This document shows, in pieces, positions 44,291-55,339 of a DNA stretch of 64,000 nucleotides. The stretch comes from Aphanomyces cochlioides (lineage: Eukaryota > Oomycota > Saprolegniomycetes > Saprolegniales > Verrucalvaceae): assembly GCA_019828595.1 (NCBI GenBank), contig JAHQRK010000010.1, forward strand, positions 1,426,001 through 1,490,000. The letters run 5' to 3'. The notes beneath the pieces were generated by a model, which searched no databases, was not told the origin of the DNA, and saw only the letters and a program-made list of their open reading frames with translations. The translations under genes and the position numbers were made by a program. Position 1 is the stretch's first letter; each line of letters opens with the position of its first letter.

Positions 44291-44291
44291 G

Positions 44292-44819
44292 ATGTTGCGG
44301 TGGCACCAACTTTGGCAACAACGACGTGGAGTGGCGACATGGTTTGCATCGGGACTGTCGTTTTCATGCACGAAATGCGGCAATTGCTGCTCTGGCACGA
44401 AAGGCTCCGTGCGTTTTCTGGATAGTGAAGTCGAGGCGATGGCTACGGCTGTGAATGAATCGGTGCCGGCGTTTCTGGACAAGTACACTCGCCGCCAAGG
44501 CCGTGGTGGGAAATCGTTTTTCCAACTCAAGCAAACACGAACGACCGACGGCTTTGATTGCCTCTTTCTCGATCGAAAGCAAGTCAAAGGCAAAGCGATT
44601 TGTCGTCTCTACAACGCTCGGCCGATGCAATGCAGAACGTGGCCATTTTGGCCAGAGAACCTGGAATCGCGACAAAGTTGGGAAAGTCTCAAGACGGCGA
44701 AAGATGGATGTCCTGGGATCAATAAAGGCCCGCCAAGTTCTGTTGAACATATATCGCAGCAGCGTGACGACATGATGAATTGGCGCCTGCGTCTTGCGAA
44801 ACCAACCAAGCTCAAGTAG
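44292..44819 (+). CDS. YkgJ/Fe-S-cluster-type cysteine protein
   Basis: The protein is 175 aa from the ATG at 44292 without introns. It has the cysteine pattern of the YkgJ (CxxCxxCC) family: CTKCGNCCSGTKGSVRF near residue 27, then CRLYNARPMQCRTWPFWP and a later Cys in DGCPGI. Family members are thought to bind zinc or an iron-sulphur cluster; their reaction is mostly unknown. The first about 25 residues (LRWHQLWQQRRGVATWF) are basic and lack acidic residues, so organelle import is possible but not shown. Four CCGGATAA-type sites precede it. Its stop is 36 nt from the stop of the convergent kinase gene. Confidence 0.85.
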   Translation: MLRWHQLWQQRRGVATWFASGLSFSCTKCGNCCSGTKGSVRFLDSEVEAMATAVNESVPAFLDKYTRRQGRGGKSFFQLKQTRTTDGFDCLFLDRKQVKGKAICRLYNARPMQCRTWPFWPENLESRQSWESLKTAKDGCPGINKGPPSSVEHISQQRDDMMNWRLRLAKPTKLK

Positions 44820-44855
44820 ACCAAAGGTCAATAAATTACTCCATCTTGAACACGT

Positions 44856-46566
44856 TTACCGATCCATCGAAAGCCGCGGCAGACTGCCGCCTAATGTGCT
44901 CGTTCTGCTTGACAAGCCACTACTGCTTGGAATTGATCGCGGGCCTACGATTGCTGACTGGTACGACGGACTACAGAGACCTGGCGCACGTAGCCAGGCT
45001 GCAACTTGTGCTGCTGTGGGTCGCTCGGCTGGATTTGATGCCAAACAATACTGCGCAATGTCATGGATAAGCGGTGGACAAAGCACAGATAGCATCGGCC
45101 GCATGGCACCGAAGCTAATGCGCTGAAGGATGGCTGCATCGTCAAGTTCTTCTCGTTTGTACGGGTCGTCGTGGGTGTCCAACGTCGACAGAAGAACTCC
45201 GAAGGAGTACATATCGGATGCAATGGTGGCTTCATCTCCTCGGAGAACTTCAGGCGCCATCCATTTGCGTCGTTGGGAGAGCTTGGCTTGAGGCGACGAT
45301 GTCGAGATGGTTGTGAGGGAGCTGAGCCGTAACAAAGACAGCGTGGATGGTTTCTGTGGAGCAATTTGTGGACGCCGCACTGACCCACAATCGCTCAACT
45401 TGGCGCTGATGCCGCGTCGTCCAGAATGCACCAAGACCGACTCGGCAGTGAGCTTTTGATGCACAGTTTGCTCATGATGGAGGTATGCCTGGCGCGTGAA
45501 TTTCATGATGAAAGTTCGACTCGATGGCTTACCAGCGCGTCGATGACGTCCATTGCGATTTCGTGCTTGGTACCAATCCAGCCCATCGAGAGCGGGTTTG
45601 ACTGCGCAAGAAGGTGCTGGAGGTTTCCGCCGTTCATGTACTCCATGACGATCTCGACGTGAATTTTGGAATGCCACGACAGACCCAACAGCGCGACAAT
45701 GTTTGGGTGCTTGAGCCTACCAAAAGTCAAGACACTGCTCTTCGAGTGTGGTTCGTACAAGCAATGGCGTCGCGAGTCTTCGAGGAAGACGCGAACTTCC
45801 GCCGCACTCCGTCGTTTGGGCAACAGGCGCTTCACAGCCACGGCTGTTGTATCAACGGATGGACTCGGCTTCCACACAGCGAGCCACACCTCGCAATGGG
45901 AACCCGCGCCGAGAGGTTTGATGTACCCAAGCGATTTCGGGTCGATTGGAATCGAATTCTCCGCAATCTCGTCGACAAATGCAGCAGAAGATGATCGTCG
46001 TGGCAGTTGCTCCACTCGATGGAGCTCCGTTGCAATGGTCGCATCGTACTCGGTGATGAATCCTGTGTTGCGGTACACAAACCAGTAAATGCCAACCACT
46101 CCACCGACTGTCACCATCGAGCAGAGCGTCGCCAGGATAATCGTCAGCCACGGTGTGCTGCTGCCTGGTCGAGCTGTCTCTGATACTGGTGTGATAGCTA
46201 TGGAAGACGCAGCGTGAATACTTCGAGAGCATGGTTACCTTCTGGCATTGGTGTCACTGGCGTTGTCGAAGGCGCGACAACGATGACGGAGATGTTTGTC
46301 GAAATATTGGCTGATGCATTCGCGAGCGCCATCGCGACAGCTTGTGCTGGCTCCAACGTTGTGTTCAGAGGCTGCTCCTGTGTTGGCAATGGTGTCGCCG
46401 TGGTTATCACCGGTGGCAACGTCGTCGTCGTTGGCATTTGGGACGGGTGGACGATTGGCACTGTGGTGGTTGTGCTGTTCAGGACGACGGGCTGCTTGGT
46501 CGTTGGTTTTGCTTGCGCTGCGATCGAGACGGCCATCATGCTCAGGGCTAAAAGCACGCAGCGCAT
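44856..46566 (-). CDS. receptor-like TKL kinase, probable pseudokinase
   Basis: A single-pass membrane protein with a kinase-like cytosolic domain. Exons are 46566-46239, 46197-45533 and 45488-44856, giving 541 aa. The signal peptide is MRCVLLALSMMAVSIAAQA. The ectodomain (to about residue 120) is Thr/Pro/Val-rich without a known fold. The membrane helix is WLTIILATLCSMVTVGGVVG. The kinase domain has a modified Gly loop (LGAGSHCEVW) and the ATP lysine in AVAVKRLL. The catalytic loop reads VHQKLTAESVLV across a well-defined splice junction, so the HRD aspartate is Lys, and the usual Lys and Asn are Thr and Ser. The DFG motif is DCG; KWMAPEVL is present. Catalysis by the usual mechanism is unlikely. 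Oomycetes have many TKL receptor kinases; its ligand is unknown. Confidence 0.85.
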
Positions 46567-46711
46567 GGCAAAAAACGGTGTGGAATATCAACCTTGGCGA
46601 TGGAGGATTCCATCTCCGCCATCTCGTGCCGAACGTTCCCCAGAGATATCCAACCCGTCAAATCAACGCACTGCCATGAAAACTGCGACATAGACACTCG
46701 ATAACTATTTA

Positions 46712-48469
46712 TCAATGCATGGAAAGACCGAGCGAAGAGCACAGATCGTTGCAGATGTGCGTTTTGAAGAAGAGGTCCATGCCACTCTGGCCAAAGTTGG
46801 TCCCGCTGTTGAAACGCTCACAGTCACTGCAGTGGATCGCCGGGTCGGTGAGAAGCAATCCAGCGTCCAAGCGCTGACCTTGGAGGTCCGCAATCATCAA
46901 ATAGCCCTTCGTGACTGTCCATGTCCAGTGCGAGAAGGCCACAGCGAGTTGGACCCATTTGTCCGAACCCACACTCGGAGTCACGTAGCTCCTGTTGTCG
47001 GTGAAACGCTCAAAGTTGTCGAGAAACTGCTCCAGCGCGACAAATTCGGTTGAACTCAACTGAACGACGCTCGTATCGACGTAGTGAAGACTGAGCGAAG
47101 AGTCGACAGCATTGGAAAAGGTCGAAGCCAGCGCTGCTGCAATCGCTTGGCCTTCCATAGCTTTCATGTACCTACACAAGCTCCACCGTGAGAATTTCGC
47201 TGGTCAAACGTCCTACCGCGCTTCGTCCGTCGCTGAATGGGCTACCAAAAATCGCTTGGCAACCATTTTCAACCACGGGCCATCTTTCTTCTTGGTCTTT
47301 CGCAACGACAACCATCCAAGTTTCTCTTCTGCAGGGCTTTCCTGGGCATAAAATGCCGCGCGTTCACAACCACGGGCAAACGGATGCGGTGCAATGCGGA
47401 CTTGGCGCTGTCTCGCTTTCAAATTCATCGGATCGTTCAAAATTGCGTCAACTGCAGCGTTGGGATGCATGGCGTAGCGAACAATTTGACCGACAGACGG
47501 CTCAATCACACTCCACTCTGGCTCATCCAGCACAAAGGCGTAAGAAGGCTTGACACGACGAAGAATTGCCTTGTCGCGGTTCGTCAGGACCGTTTGCTTG
47601 GACGCCGCCACGACCGACGAGTGAATTTTGATCGGATCAAGCACTTGAAACACTGTCACGTCGTGCTTGGCGACAGACTGAAACATTCCAATCATCTTGT
47701 CGGTCAACTCGTTCAGTTTGCCAAAGTAATAGCGCACGTTTTGCTCCTCCAACTTGCCAAAGAGATCTTGAAGCGATGGATCGTCAGGATGGCCATGCGG
47801 CAAGGAATCGTCTCCTTCCCAGAACTGCGTGCCGTGCGGTGGAGCGTCGCCAATGTGGAACAAGACATTCGTGCAATCTGTTGTCCACGTCAACTGCGTC
47901 GCGCATGCCATCAACGCCCCCAAGACATCTTCAGGCGTATCGCCACCTCCTTCAGCTGGAATCGCTTGAACAAACCGCTCAAATCTCAACACGTCGGTGG
48001 AAAATGGCAAAATTTGAAAATGATGCGGGCCGTCGCAGTGATCTTTGTACCCGACAAATGCTACATGCAGCGTCAAACCTTCTCGTTGGAACGCGGCGGC
48101 AATCTCTCGCACTTGGCTTTTCACGGCATCCATGTGGCCTGCCATGCTCCCTGTTGTATCCATGACAAAGGCCAAGTAGACTTCCTGCGCTGCCTTGAGA
48201 CTCTTGACAATGGCCGCGACAGAAACCGCCTTGCAAGCACGGATAGCAGCTAACGTTGCTGGTAAATCCGCGTCCGCGTCCTCGGCTTGGAGTCCCCACT
48301 CTTCATGCTCTGCAATGGTTGTAATCGCATCTCGATGCATGAACGATTCCTTGACAGCGTCGCGGGCGGCCGATCCGCGGACGCGAGTGACCGTCGTTGG
48401 AAAATACGCCGACGGACCCACATCAATCTCCGACACCAAACTCTCGAGATTAAACACCGAGTCGCCCAT
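46712..48469 (-). CDS. VWA domain plus alpha-kinase protein A
   Basis: This combines a von Willebrand factor A domain with an alpha-kinase (MHCK/eEF2K) domain, as in Dictyostelium VwkA. Exons are 48469-47217 and 47171-46712; the 45-nt intron removal gives TDEARYMKAMEGQAIAAAL, matching protein B. The protein is 570 aa from the ATG at 48469, but the frame is open to 48643 without another ATG, so an upstream exon is possible. The VWA part has the metal site DTTGSM (after YLAFVM) and VAFVGYKDHCDGP, with AEGGGDTPEDVLG further on. The alpha-kinase part includes PFARGCERAAFYAQE, FSHWTWTVTKGYLMIADLQG, LLLTDPAIHC and the C-terminal zinc-binding FFKTHICNDLC. It is divergent from the related gene B. Confidence 0.9.
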
Positions 48470-48672
48470 TTCCCAAATGCCGAGCCACACCTCTCGACGT
48501 TGCTTGCGACGAGGCTTGACCTGCTTTCCAACTGATCCAGCAACGGAACCTTCGCCCCAACTGGCATTGCGCTCCTCGGTTGCCTTCGTAAACGATGCGT
48601 GCGACGAGTGATCAACGGATTCTTCTCTGTCAGTTCTCGCCACAAAATGCCATTTTCCAATTCGTGAGCTCG

Positions 48673-50377
48673 ATGCTAAAAGCAGCTAAAGCGCTTCTGT
48701 CGTCGTCTTCCAGCCATGCGAATGACGTGGGTGAGCTGACGGCCACCAGCAGCAATGGCAGCCACACGTCGTTGGTTGTGCAGCACGACGCAACCATGCG
48801 TGCTGTCAGCTTGGCCTTTTTAATGGACACGACTGGCAGCATGCGACCTCACATGAAGGCGGTGAAGACGCAGATTGAGCAAATTACAGCCTCCTTCAAG
48901 CGTCTTGGGCTCTCGATGCGTGTGGCTTTTGTCGGCTACAAAGATCACTGCGACGGTCCAGACCATTTCAACGTGTTGCCATTCACGGACGACATTGCGT
49001 ACTTTCAAAAATTTGTCAAGGGAATTCCTGCCAAAGGCGGTGGCGACGCCCCTGAAGATGTCCTTGGAGGTCTTCTTGCTTGTGTAAATCAACTCACGTG
49101 GCCCAAGAACGCTACCAACGTCCTCTTCCACTTGGGAGATGCTCCACCTCATGGCCGTCAATATTACAATGGCCGCGACTCGTTTCCTGATGGCCATGAG
49201 CTCGACAAACCGATTGAAACCCTCTTTGACAGTCTGCACGCCATGGCCATTCAGTATTACTTTGGCAAAGTCAACACGGCGACCGATGCGATGATTGACA
49301 AGTTTCGCGCTGTCTGTCGGTCTCCCATGACTGTGTTTGATGTCAGAAATCCCGTGCACATCCAGACTAGCGTCATCTCGGCGGCACTGAGCAGTACGTC
49401 GACGTCTTCCGGATCAAGCCAACGTCCATTGACGATCCGTCGAGACTTTGCATTCTGCAGCGAAATGCCACAATGGGACGAGATGCCGCTGCGCAAAGGA
49501 GCTTTGCTCTCGTACGCAGTGCCAGCCAGTCTGGAAGCGCTTCTAGCAGGCGACGACCCGACAAAGCACTTGCGGCCAATTTCGCTGCGAATTGCCCCGC
49601 AGCCATTTGCCTATGGATCGGAGCGAGTCGTGCATTATGCCCAGGAATACCACAAGCGCTCGAAGAGCAGCGAGAGCATGTCGAGCAATCAGCAGAGCTG
49701 TAACTCCAGCGCTTCAAGTGGCTGTAGCTGGATTGACGTGGGTGAAGATGCGTTCGAGTACGAAGTGGAAGCGATGGTTGCCAAGGCATTTGTGTACAAC
49801 AGCAGCAACAAGATTGGAGGCCAAGCAGAAGGACAGCGATATCTCAAAGCGATGGAGGGTCACGTAGCTGCCGCATTCCTGGCCAGACTGTTCAACAAGG
49901 CGCTTGATGGACCGCACCAGGTAATTCGACTGTTCAAATGGATGAAATCACAATTTGTAGCTGGCGTTCTTGCGGTCCAAAGTTGTGCGTCTTGGGACAT
50001 CAGAGCCGTACGAGTTCTTTGCATGGGAGAAGCATTTCAAGGCGGCGACGCCTCCCGTGAAGCTCACGAACAATTTGGGTTTCATTGTCGCCGACGAGGA
50101 AGACGCTTCAATGGCGGATATTGCGGCATTTGCAAGTGCATTTTCGCATTGGACGTGGCATGTGACGAAAGGAGCGCTGGTTGTTGTCAATCTGCAAGGC
50201 CAAATCGAGGGCACAGCGGCGTCGAGTCGTTTGGTTTTGACAGACCCGACGATTCATAGCGTGGATGCAGATCGCTTTGATCAAGGCACAAATTTCGGCG
50301 CGCGCGGCATTGCCGCCTTCTCTGAAACCCACCACTGCAACTCGTATTGCGCGACGCTGGAGCTTGATAGCGCGTAG
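48673..50377 (+). CDS. VWA domain plus alpha-kinase protein B
   Basis: A second VwkA-like protein, 554 aa. Exons are 48673-49920 and 49961-50377. The start MLKAAKALLSSSSSHANDVG is the first ATG before the VWA domain. Its VWA domain has DTTGSMRPHMKAVK with the metal-binding residues and GYKDHCDGPDHFNVLPF. The kinase part has PFAYGSERVVHYAQEY, MVAKAFVYNSSNKIGG, GGQAEGQRYLKAMEGH, FSHWTWHVTKGALVVVNLQG, LVLTDPTIHS, GTNFGARGIAAF and the zinc-binding HHCNSYC. It has a Ser/Cys-rich insert (SMSSNQQSCNSSASSGC) that protein A lacks. The two genes are head to head with about 200 nt between the start codons. A fragment of its 3' end is repeated at 50668-50790. Confidence 0.9.
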
Positions 50378-51721
50378 AGAAGTATTGTCAACCTAAGAGA
50401 GGCTGGGTTGTCCCTTTGGAATTATCTGTAATGATGTCATGTGCGATCTGTCCATCATTTGTGTGGCCCATATGAAAGATCTAGTTCCGTTCAAGCTTGC
50501 GCTTTGTGCTATTTGTGTGAGCTTAGATGACAATGTGCGTCATTCGTTGTCGCTCGTCTGCACAGCCTACAAGATGTCGGACATTTGGAAAAGTGAATGG
50601 TAGCGTCAACGCAAAGATGATTTTTGCAACGAGAGCTGACAACATTTGGAAAGGGTTCTGGGGTCATCACGAATTTTGGCGCTCACGGCATTGCCGCCTT
50701 CTTTGAAACCCACGATTGCAACTCGTATTGCGTGGTGCTGGAGCTTGACAGTGCGTAGAGAAATATTGTCAACCTAAGAGAGGACGTGTGTTTCTCGTTG
50801 GAATGATTTTGTGGTGTCGTAGACTATCCATGATTTCTCTGACGAGATTTGCGATGCGAATGCGTTGGGCTCTTGTGTGCACACCGACAGCGACTTTGGG
50901 ATTTGTTGTCGAGTCCTGCTAAAGAAGCTCTGCACTGGGTCTGTCCATTGGTTTTGGAATCATTGCTGCCCTGGAGCAGAACCATGACTACGACGTCAAT
51001 GAAGCCTCCGTGGGATTCCAGTGCATTGTGGGAGGCGCCCATACTGTTAATCTGTTGCTTGGAAACACATCGACGCGTTAGACGAGAGCTCTCTAAAAAA
51101 TATGAGGACCAGCACTTCACGGAGAGCAAAATAACCTGGAAACTGCCCGAAAGATTGAAAGGACTGCGTTCAAGTCGACGGGGATATTCCTTCAAGAAGC
51201 ACTGCGACTGCATTTGCTGAATGGAATCAAGCAGCGTCGCCACTAAGCACAGACCGTTGCAAGGAACGTCAAGTTAGTCAAAATTCCCGAAGACTGCATG
51301 GCAAGTTTCTTTGGCTCTACTTGGCAAGACTAGAAAGCATTTCCTCATTTCTGCAGGGCCGATTGCTGCGTCCTGCGCACACGAGACGACGACGGTCGAC
51401 CGCCGTGTGGCAGGTGGCGGTCGAGCAAGTGATTGGAAGGTTGAGGTGATATGGATATCGTGGTTTCAGTATACTTCGTACCTGTAGGGAGAGTCGATCA
51501 ATGTTGGGAGTCCGTCCATTGCAGTGAAGTCGACATCAAGAGTTTGTTGTTGCACTGTGAACTTGGGAGGGACAGAGATATCAGTGCCAAGCGATTTCGA
51601 TTTGGCTATGAGCCCATTTCAGACGTTTCTCGGTTCAGCAGTAGGCTGAAGACGATAAAACTTATTTCCGAGGGTTCTGGAAGAAAGTCTCGGTCCTGTC
51701 GGCACCTGCGTCGTCGTTTCA
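50378..51721. other. intergenic between alpha-kinase B and the helicase
   Basis: It contains the alpha-kinase 3' fragment at 50668-50790 and, at about 50925-51080, a plus-strand stretch that reads LGLSIGFGIIAALEQNHDYD and on to a TAG, which resembles a membrane-protein fragment of unknown origin. DNA just before the helicase (about 51670-51720) resembles the DNA before the broken helicase copy (about 55305-55350). Confidence 0.4.
50668..50790 (+). pseudogene. fragment of the alpha-kinase B 3' end
   Basis: This stretch repeats 50288-50405 with few changes. It decodes as TNFGAHGIAAFFETHDCNSY and ends at the same stop (50756-50758), continuing into the shared 3' flank (CAACCTAAGAGAGG). Only the last about 30 codons are present. 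It is a partial duplication. Confidence 0.85.
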
Positions 51722-54062
51722 ATGGTTGAGGCCAAGCAATCCAAGAAATGGAATCGTGAAGAACCATTCTTCAACTACCGCATGCATGCCAGCCGATGGG
51801 ACCAAGTCCTCGAGCTCAAACACAAGATTACACCCCACGTCCTTAGCTTTGGCTTGCCTCCAGCCGTCACAGCCGCCGACTCGTACGAACACAAGTGGAA
51901 GAAACTTTGTCTTGAGGAATTCCATGCCAATCTAAGCGACTTCATGGCATCGTTCAGCAGATCCAGCGCAGATTCAAGAGTACTGGTTCAAGTGATATCG
52001 AAAGGTCAAGTGCGAGTGTCCAACATGGCAGGGGCGTGTCCCCAGGAGACCTCGGCAGTACTTTGCTCAAGCTCAAAAACTGCTGGATCTACCTGAAAGC
52101 CACCCAGGAGACGGACTGGACGTCGCTTCCGACTGTTTTTTCAGCAAAGTACTTCTCTCTTCAGTTTGCTCCAATGACCATGGCCGGTGAGATGAATTGG
52201 CGAGATATTCGAAGTGAGCAAGCGATTATCTTTGACAGCTTCTCGTCGTTGATCTACCGCTTCCGATCGTTGTCGCTCTTTGACAGTCACATCGACCGCG
52301 GTATGAAAGATGCGATTGTCAATCCTGCTCTGGTGCGGCGAAGAGGTGCTTCATTTGATCCGAAAGTGCTGTTGCCACGTCCGAGCGGATCCACATCGAA
52401 GCTCAATGCACCGCAATCTGCAATCCTCGACAACCTACGGACACCGGTGGACTATGTTCAAGGACCTCCTGGTAATCCATTTCATCACAAGCTATCTCAT
52501 TCTCGACAGTAGGTTCTGGCAAATCCACCTTTATTGTTGAATTGCTCGAGCTACGTTTTCCACAGTCAGCTCGTGTTTTACTTTGTACAACAACCAACAA
52601 AGCAATTGATTCTCTCACGGAGAAGATATCTCGCACAAGACTTCGTGACAAGCTCTTGGCGATTGGAAATGAATCACGCGTTGGAGAAACCACGAAACAA
52701 TTCCTGTTGGAAAACCGCATCGCGAGCCATCCAGTTTGGGATGTGATCCAGAGCTTGCTTGATGGCTTTGTTCCCATCCTGTCGATGGCCAAAACATTGG
52801 AAGAGATCAACGACAAACTTGCAGAGACTCAAACATGCTTTGGTATGCCCGTCAAGCAAGATAGCTCCAACCTAAGGACGCTGAAACTTCAAGTGATGAA
52901 TGCACTGGTTGAACAAATTGAAAAATGGATCGTAGCCGACGAGTGGAGCGCACTCAACCTATTCAGCTTAAATATTCACGTCATTTTCCAACAGAAAGAC
53001 GAGATAGCGGCCGCTCTACGAGAAATCAATGTCTCCACGGCACCAATCCTCTGCAATTTGGTCAACAGAATGCCAGAAATATTCGAAAGAGTGAACGATG
53101 AACTGCCTGAGCTGATCAAAGCTCATATTTTACAACGAGTGCGCTATGCCGTTTGCACAGCAGCGTGTGCAGCCACGTTGCAAGATCGCATGGCACGCAC
53201 GTATGGAAGAAACGGCGACTTGCCATCAGCCATGAATCGAATGACATTAAATCCCAGTTATACAGAAGAAGACAAAGCGGAGGCAGATGAAATCAAGTAT
53301 CCCTTCACGCATGTTGTCTTGGACGAAGCTGGAGCAATGCTGGAGCCCGATGTGATTGGCACGATTATTCATGGTTGCAAGTTTCTCCTTTGTGTTGGCG
53401 ATCATCTCCAGCTCAATCCATTCACGAAATGGCGCTTGGCCGACCAATTTGGATACAATCAATCGTTCCTTGAGCGCTTCGCCTCGGCCCCAAACAACTT
53501 GGATAAAAGCGACAACATGATGACGATCCAGTACCGCATGCATCCAGCCATGGCGACCGTCGTGTCCGCTTTGTTCTACAATGGACGTGTGACCACTGCA
53601 CCGTCGGTCGTGGAAGCTCGAAGTCGATCCAAGCCTTTTCGATTCATCCACGTCGATGGAGAGGAAGAAGAAGAAAATTATTCGTTTTTCAACCGAAATG
53701 AAATCGAGCGCGTCGTCGAAATTGTCAAAGACGAACACCTCCTGCGTTCTCATCTCTCGATCGATGTCATTTGCTTCCACAAGCCGCAATCTCAATACAT
53801 GCAGAGCGCGCTTGATCGGGAAAGCCTAAAAGTTGATGTGATCGCAGTGGATGCCATGCAAGGACGTGAGGCTGATGTTGTTGTGCTCTCGTGTGTGCGT
53901 ACTGACAACATAATTGGTTTTTTGCGTAATGCAAACCGCTTAAATGTGGCCATTAGCCGCGCCAAGGAAGCTCTGTACATTGTTGGACACCTCCCAACTC
54001 TTCGTTCAGACAAGTTGTGGCGAAAATTGCTCAACCATCATCTCCTTGATCACAATTACTAG
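51722..54062 (+). CDS. superfamily 1 (UPF1-like) helicase
   Basis: An ATP-dependent RNA or DNA helicase of the UPF1/IGHMBP2/SETX type. Exons are 51722-52004, 52046-52471 and 52513-54062, giving 752 aa. The intron at 52472-52512 splits the Walker A motif; the acceptor at CAGTAG gives the canonical GPPGSGKST. Other motifs follow in order: TTTNKAIDSL (Ia), VVLDEAGAM (II), CVGDHLQLNPF (III), MTIQYRMHPAM (IV), DAMQGREADVVVLSCVR (V) and NRLNVAISRAKEALYIVG (VI), so it looks active. The N-terminal about 90 residues have no known domain. The cellular role is not clear; it lacks the UPF1 zinc-binding region. A broken copy lies at 55340-56400. Confidence 0.9.
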
Positions 54063-55339
54063 TAAAGCAGTTTATGCCAACCAAATTCAAAAGTTAATGA
54101 AGAGGGCATGTAGCATAATTCAAGACGTCGCTGTTCTTGGCTAGCTAGGATAAAGATATCTTTTGAGACCACGCAGTCGAAAAGGCACTGGACGGTACAG
54201 CTCGAAAGTCAAAGCGTGTGCCGACTATCAAGTCCAAGTTGGCAAAACTTAAAGAGTCTTCGCAGTATCGTTGTAATGCGCAAAGGCGTCGTGCGACGTA
54301 CCGTCTTGAAAGTATGCGACCTGAATCTCTTGTCCTAGTGTGTTGCCCTCAACACCATACACCAAAGGAAACGCAAACTTGTCTTTTTTTGTGGCTGAAG
54401 TGGCTTACCTTGATCGAGGCTAGACGTAGCTTCAGCTCAGGACGATCGTAGCCATTGAAATCTACTCTCCCTGTGATGTACGCTACTGTACGTATTGTAA
54501 ATTTTACATATTGCGTTAGTTTAGACAGTGTCAAGTAAATCATACCAGCTTACGTTGCCAATCACGTCTTCCACAATGGAAAAGGCGGGGACGTGTGTTA
54601 TGTACAACCGCAATTGCTCTCAATGGTACAACATCCCAAAGCTAGTTGGGAGTACGTCTTCATCACGTAGATTCTACTTGCCTCCTCTTAGTCTTGGGCG
54701 CTTCTCGGGATGCAAAAAAATATATTTTCCAGAGTTAATACGTGCAGCCCCAAGGGCAAAGTTGCGTCAAGTTTCCGATCATTCACAGCGTCGCACGGAC
54801 AGTGTAAGGAGTCCGTAAAGCAGGCTAGCCTTGAAAAGGTGACGAATGCTCTTTGCATTTCATTATGACGCGATATTCGTGCCATCGTACTCAAGGTAAA
54901 GGATAATATTGTGAACGAGTTCGTTGGAGTCAATTGCCCACCTTTGCTGTTTCTTGACCTGTCGACTCTGATTGTTGCGAATGTTAAGCTAACTCCGTGT
55001 GGATGGCATGGGGAGTTGGTAGAGCAAACAGCATCCTCTTCCTTTCCGTTTCACGCGGAATTGTCGCTTAAACTATTTCAAGTTGAGGGGGATCGTGCGC
55101 CAGTCGTAGTTCTCAAGCTTTCCTTGTCACTTGATAAAGAATCGTGAATAATACTGGAGTCTTCGTATCAGTCAACTTGACCAGATCGCCAACCTCCGTC
55201 CATAAACACCATTCGCTCAGCACCACCAATGCCCCCGTCCTTACCGTCTAGCTTTGTCCACCACGTCGTATCGAAATGTGACAGCATGGCGAGGCCTATC
55301 AGCGGGTTTTGGAAGTCAGTCTCGCCTCTGGAGGCACTT
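54063..55339. other. intergenic between the two helicase copies
   Basis: The glucosidase 3' fragment (54168-54482) is listed separately. A 78-codon plus-strand frame at 54911-55147 (LLFLDLSTLIVANVKLTPCG) looks protein-like but is unrecognised. The rest shows nothing. Confidence 0.35.
54168..54482 (-). pseudogene. 3' fragment of the GH31 alpha-glucosidase gene
   Basis: It matches about 56460-56786 of the intact gene on the same strand, including the last intron position. Decoded pieces such as TGRVDFNGYDRPELKLRLASIK and QEIQVAYFQDGTSHDAFAHY parallel TGRVDFNGYNGPELKLR and QDIQVEYFQDGATHDGLAHY.. in the intact protein. The upstream nine-tenths of the gene is missing, so it is non-functional. It lies directly downstream of the intact helicase. 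Confidence 0.85.

Larger units (their letters stand above)
43203..44291. other. AT-rich intergenic region right of the transposon
   Basis: It holds a strong GC-rich hairpin at 43824-43846 and two related blocks containing GTGGATCACAC (about 43272 and 44012). The CCGGATA promoter cluster lies at the right end. Frames of 100-159 codons occur but match nothing I recognise. Confidence 0.4.

Noticed and set aside
47237..48253. 338-codon plus-strand frame
   Set aside because: It lies antisense to VWA/alpha-kinase A and has no recognisable domain.
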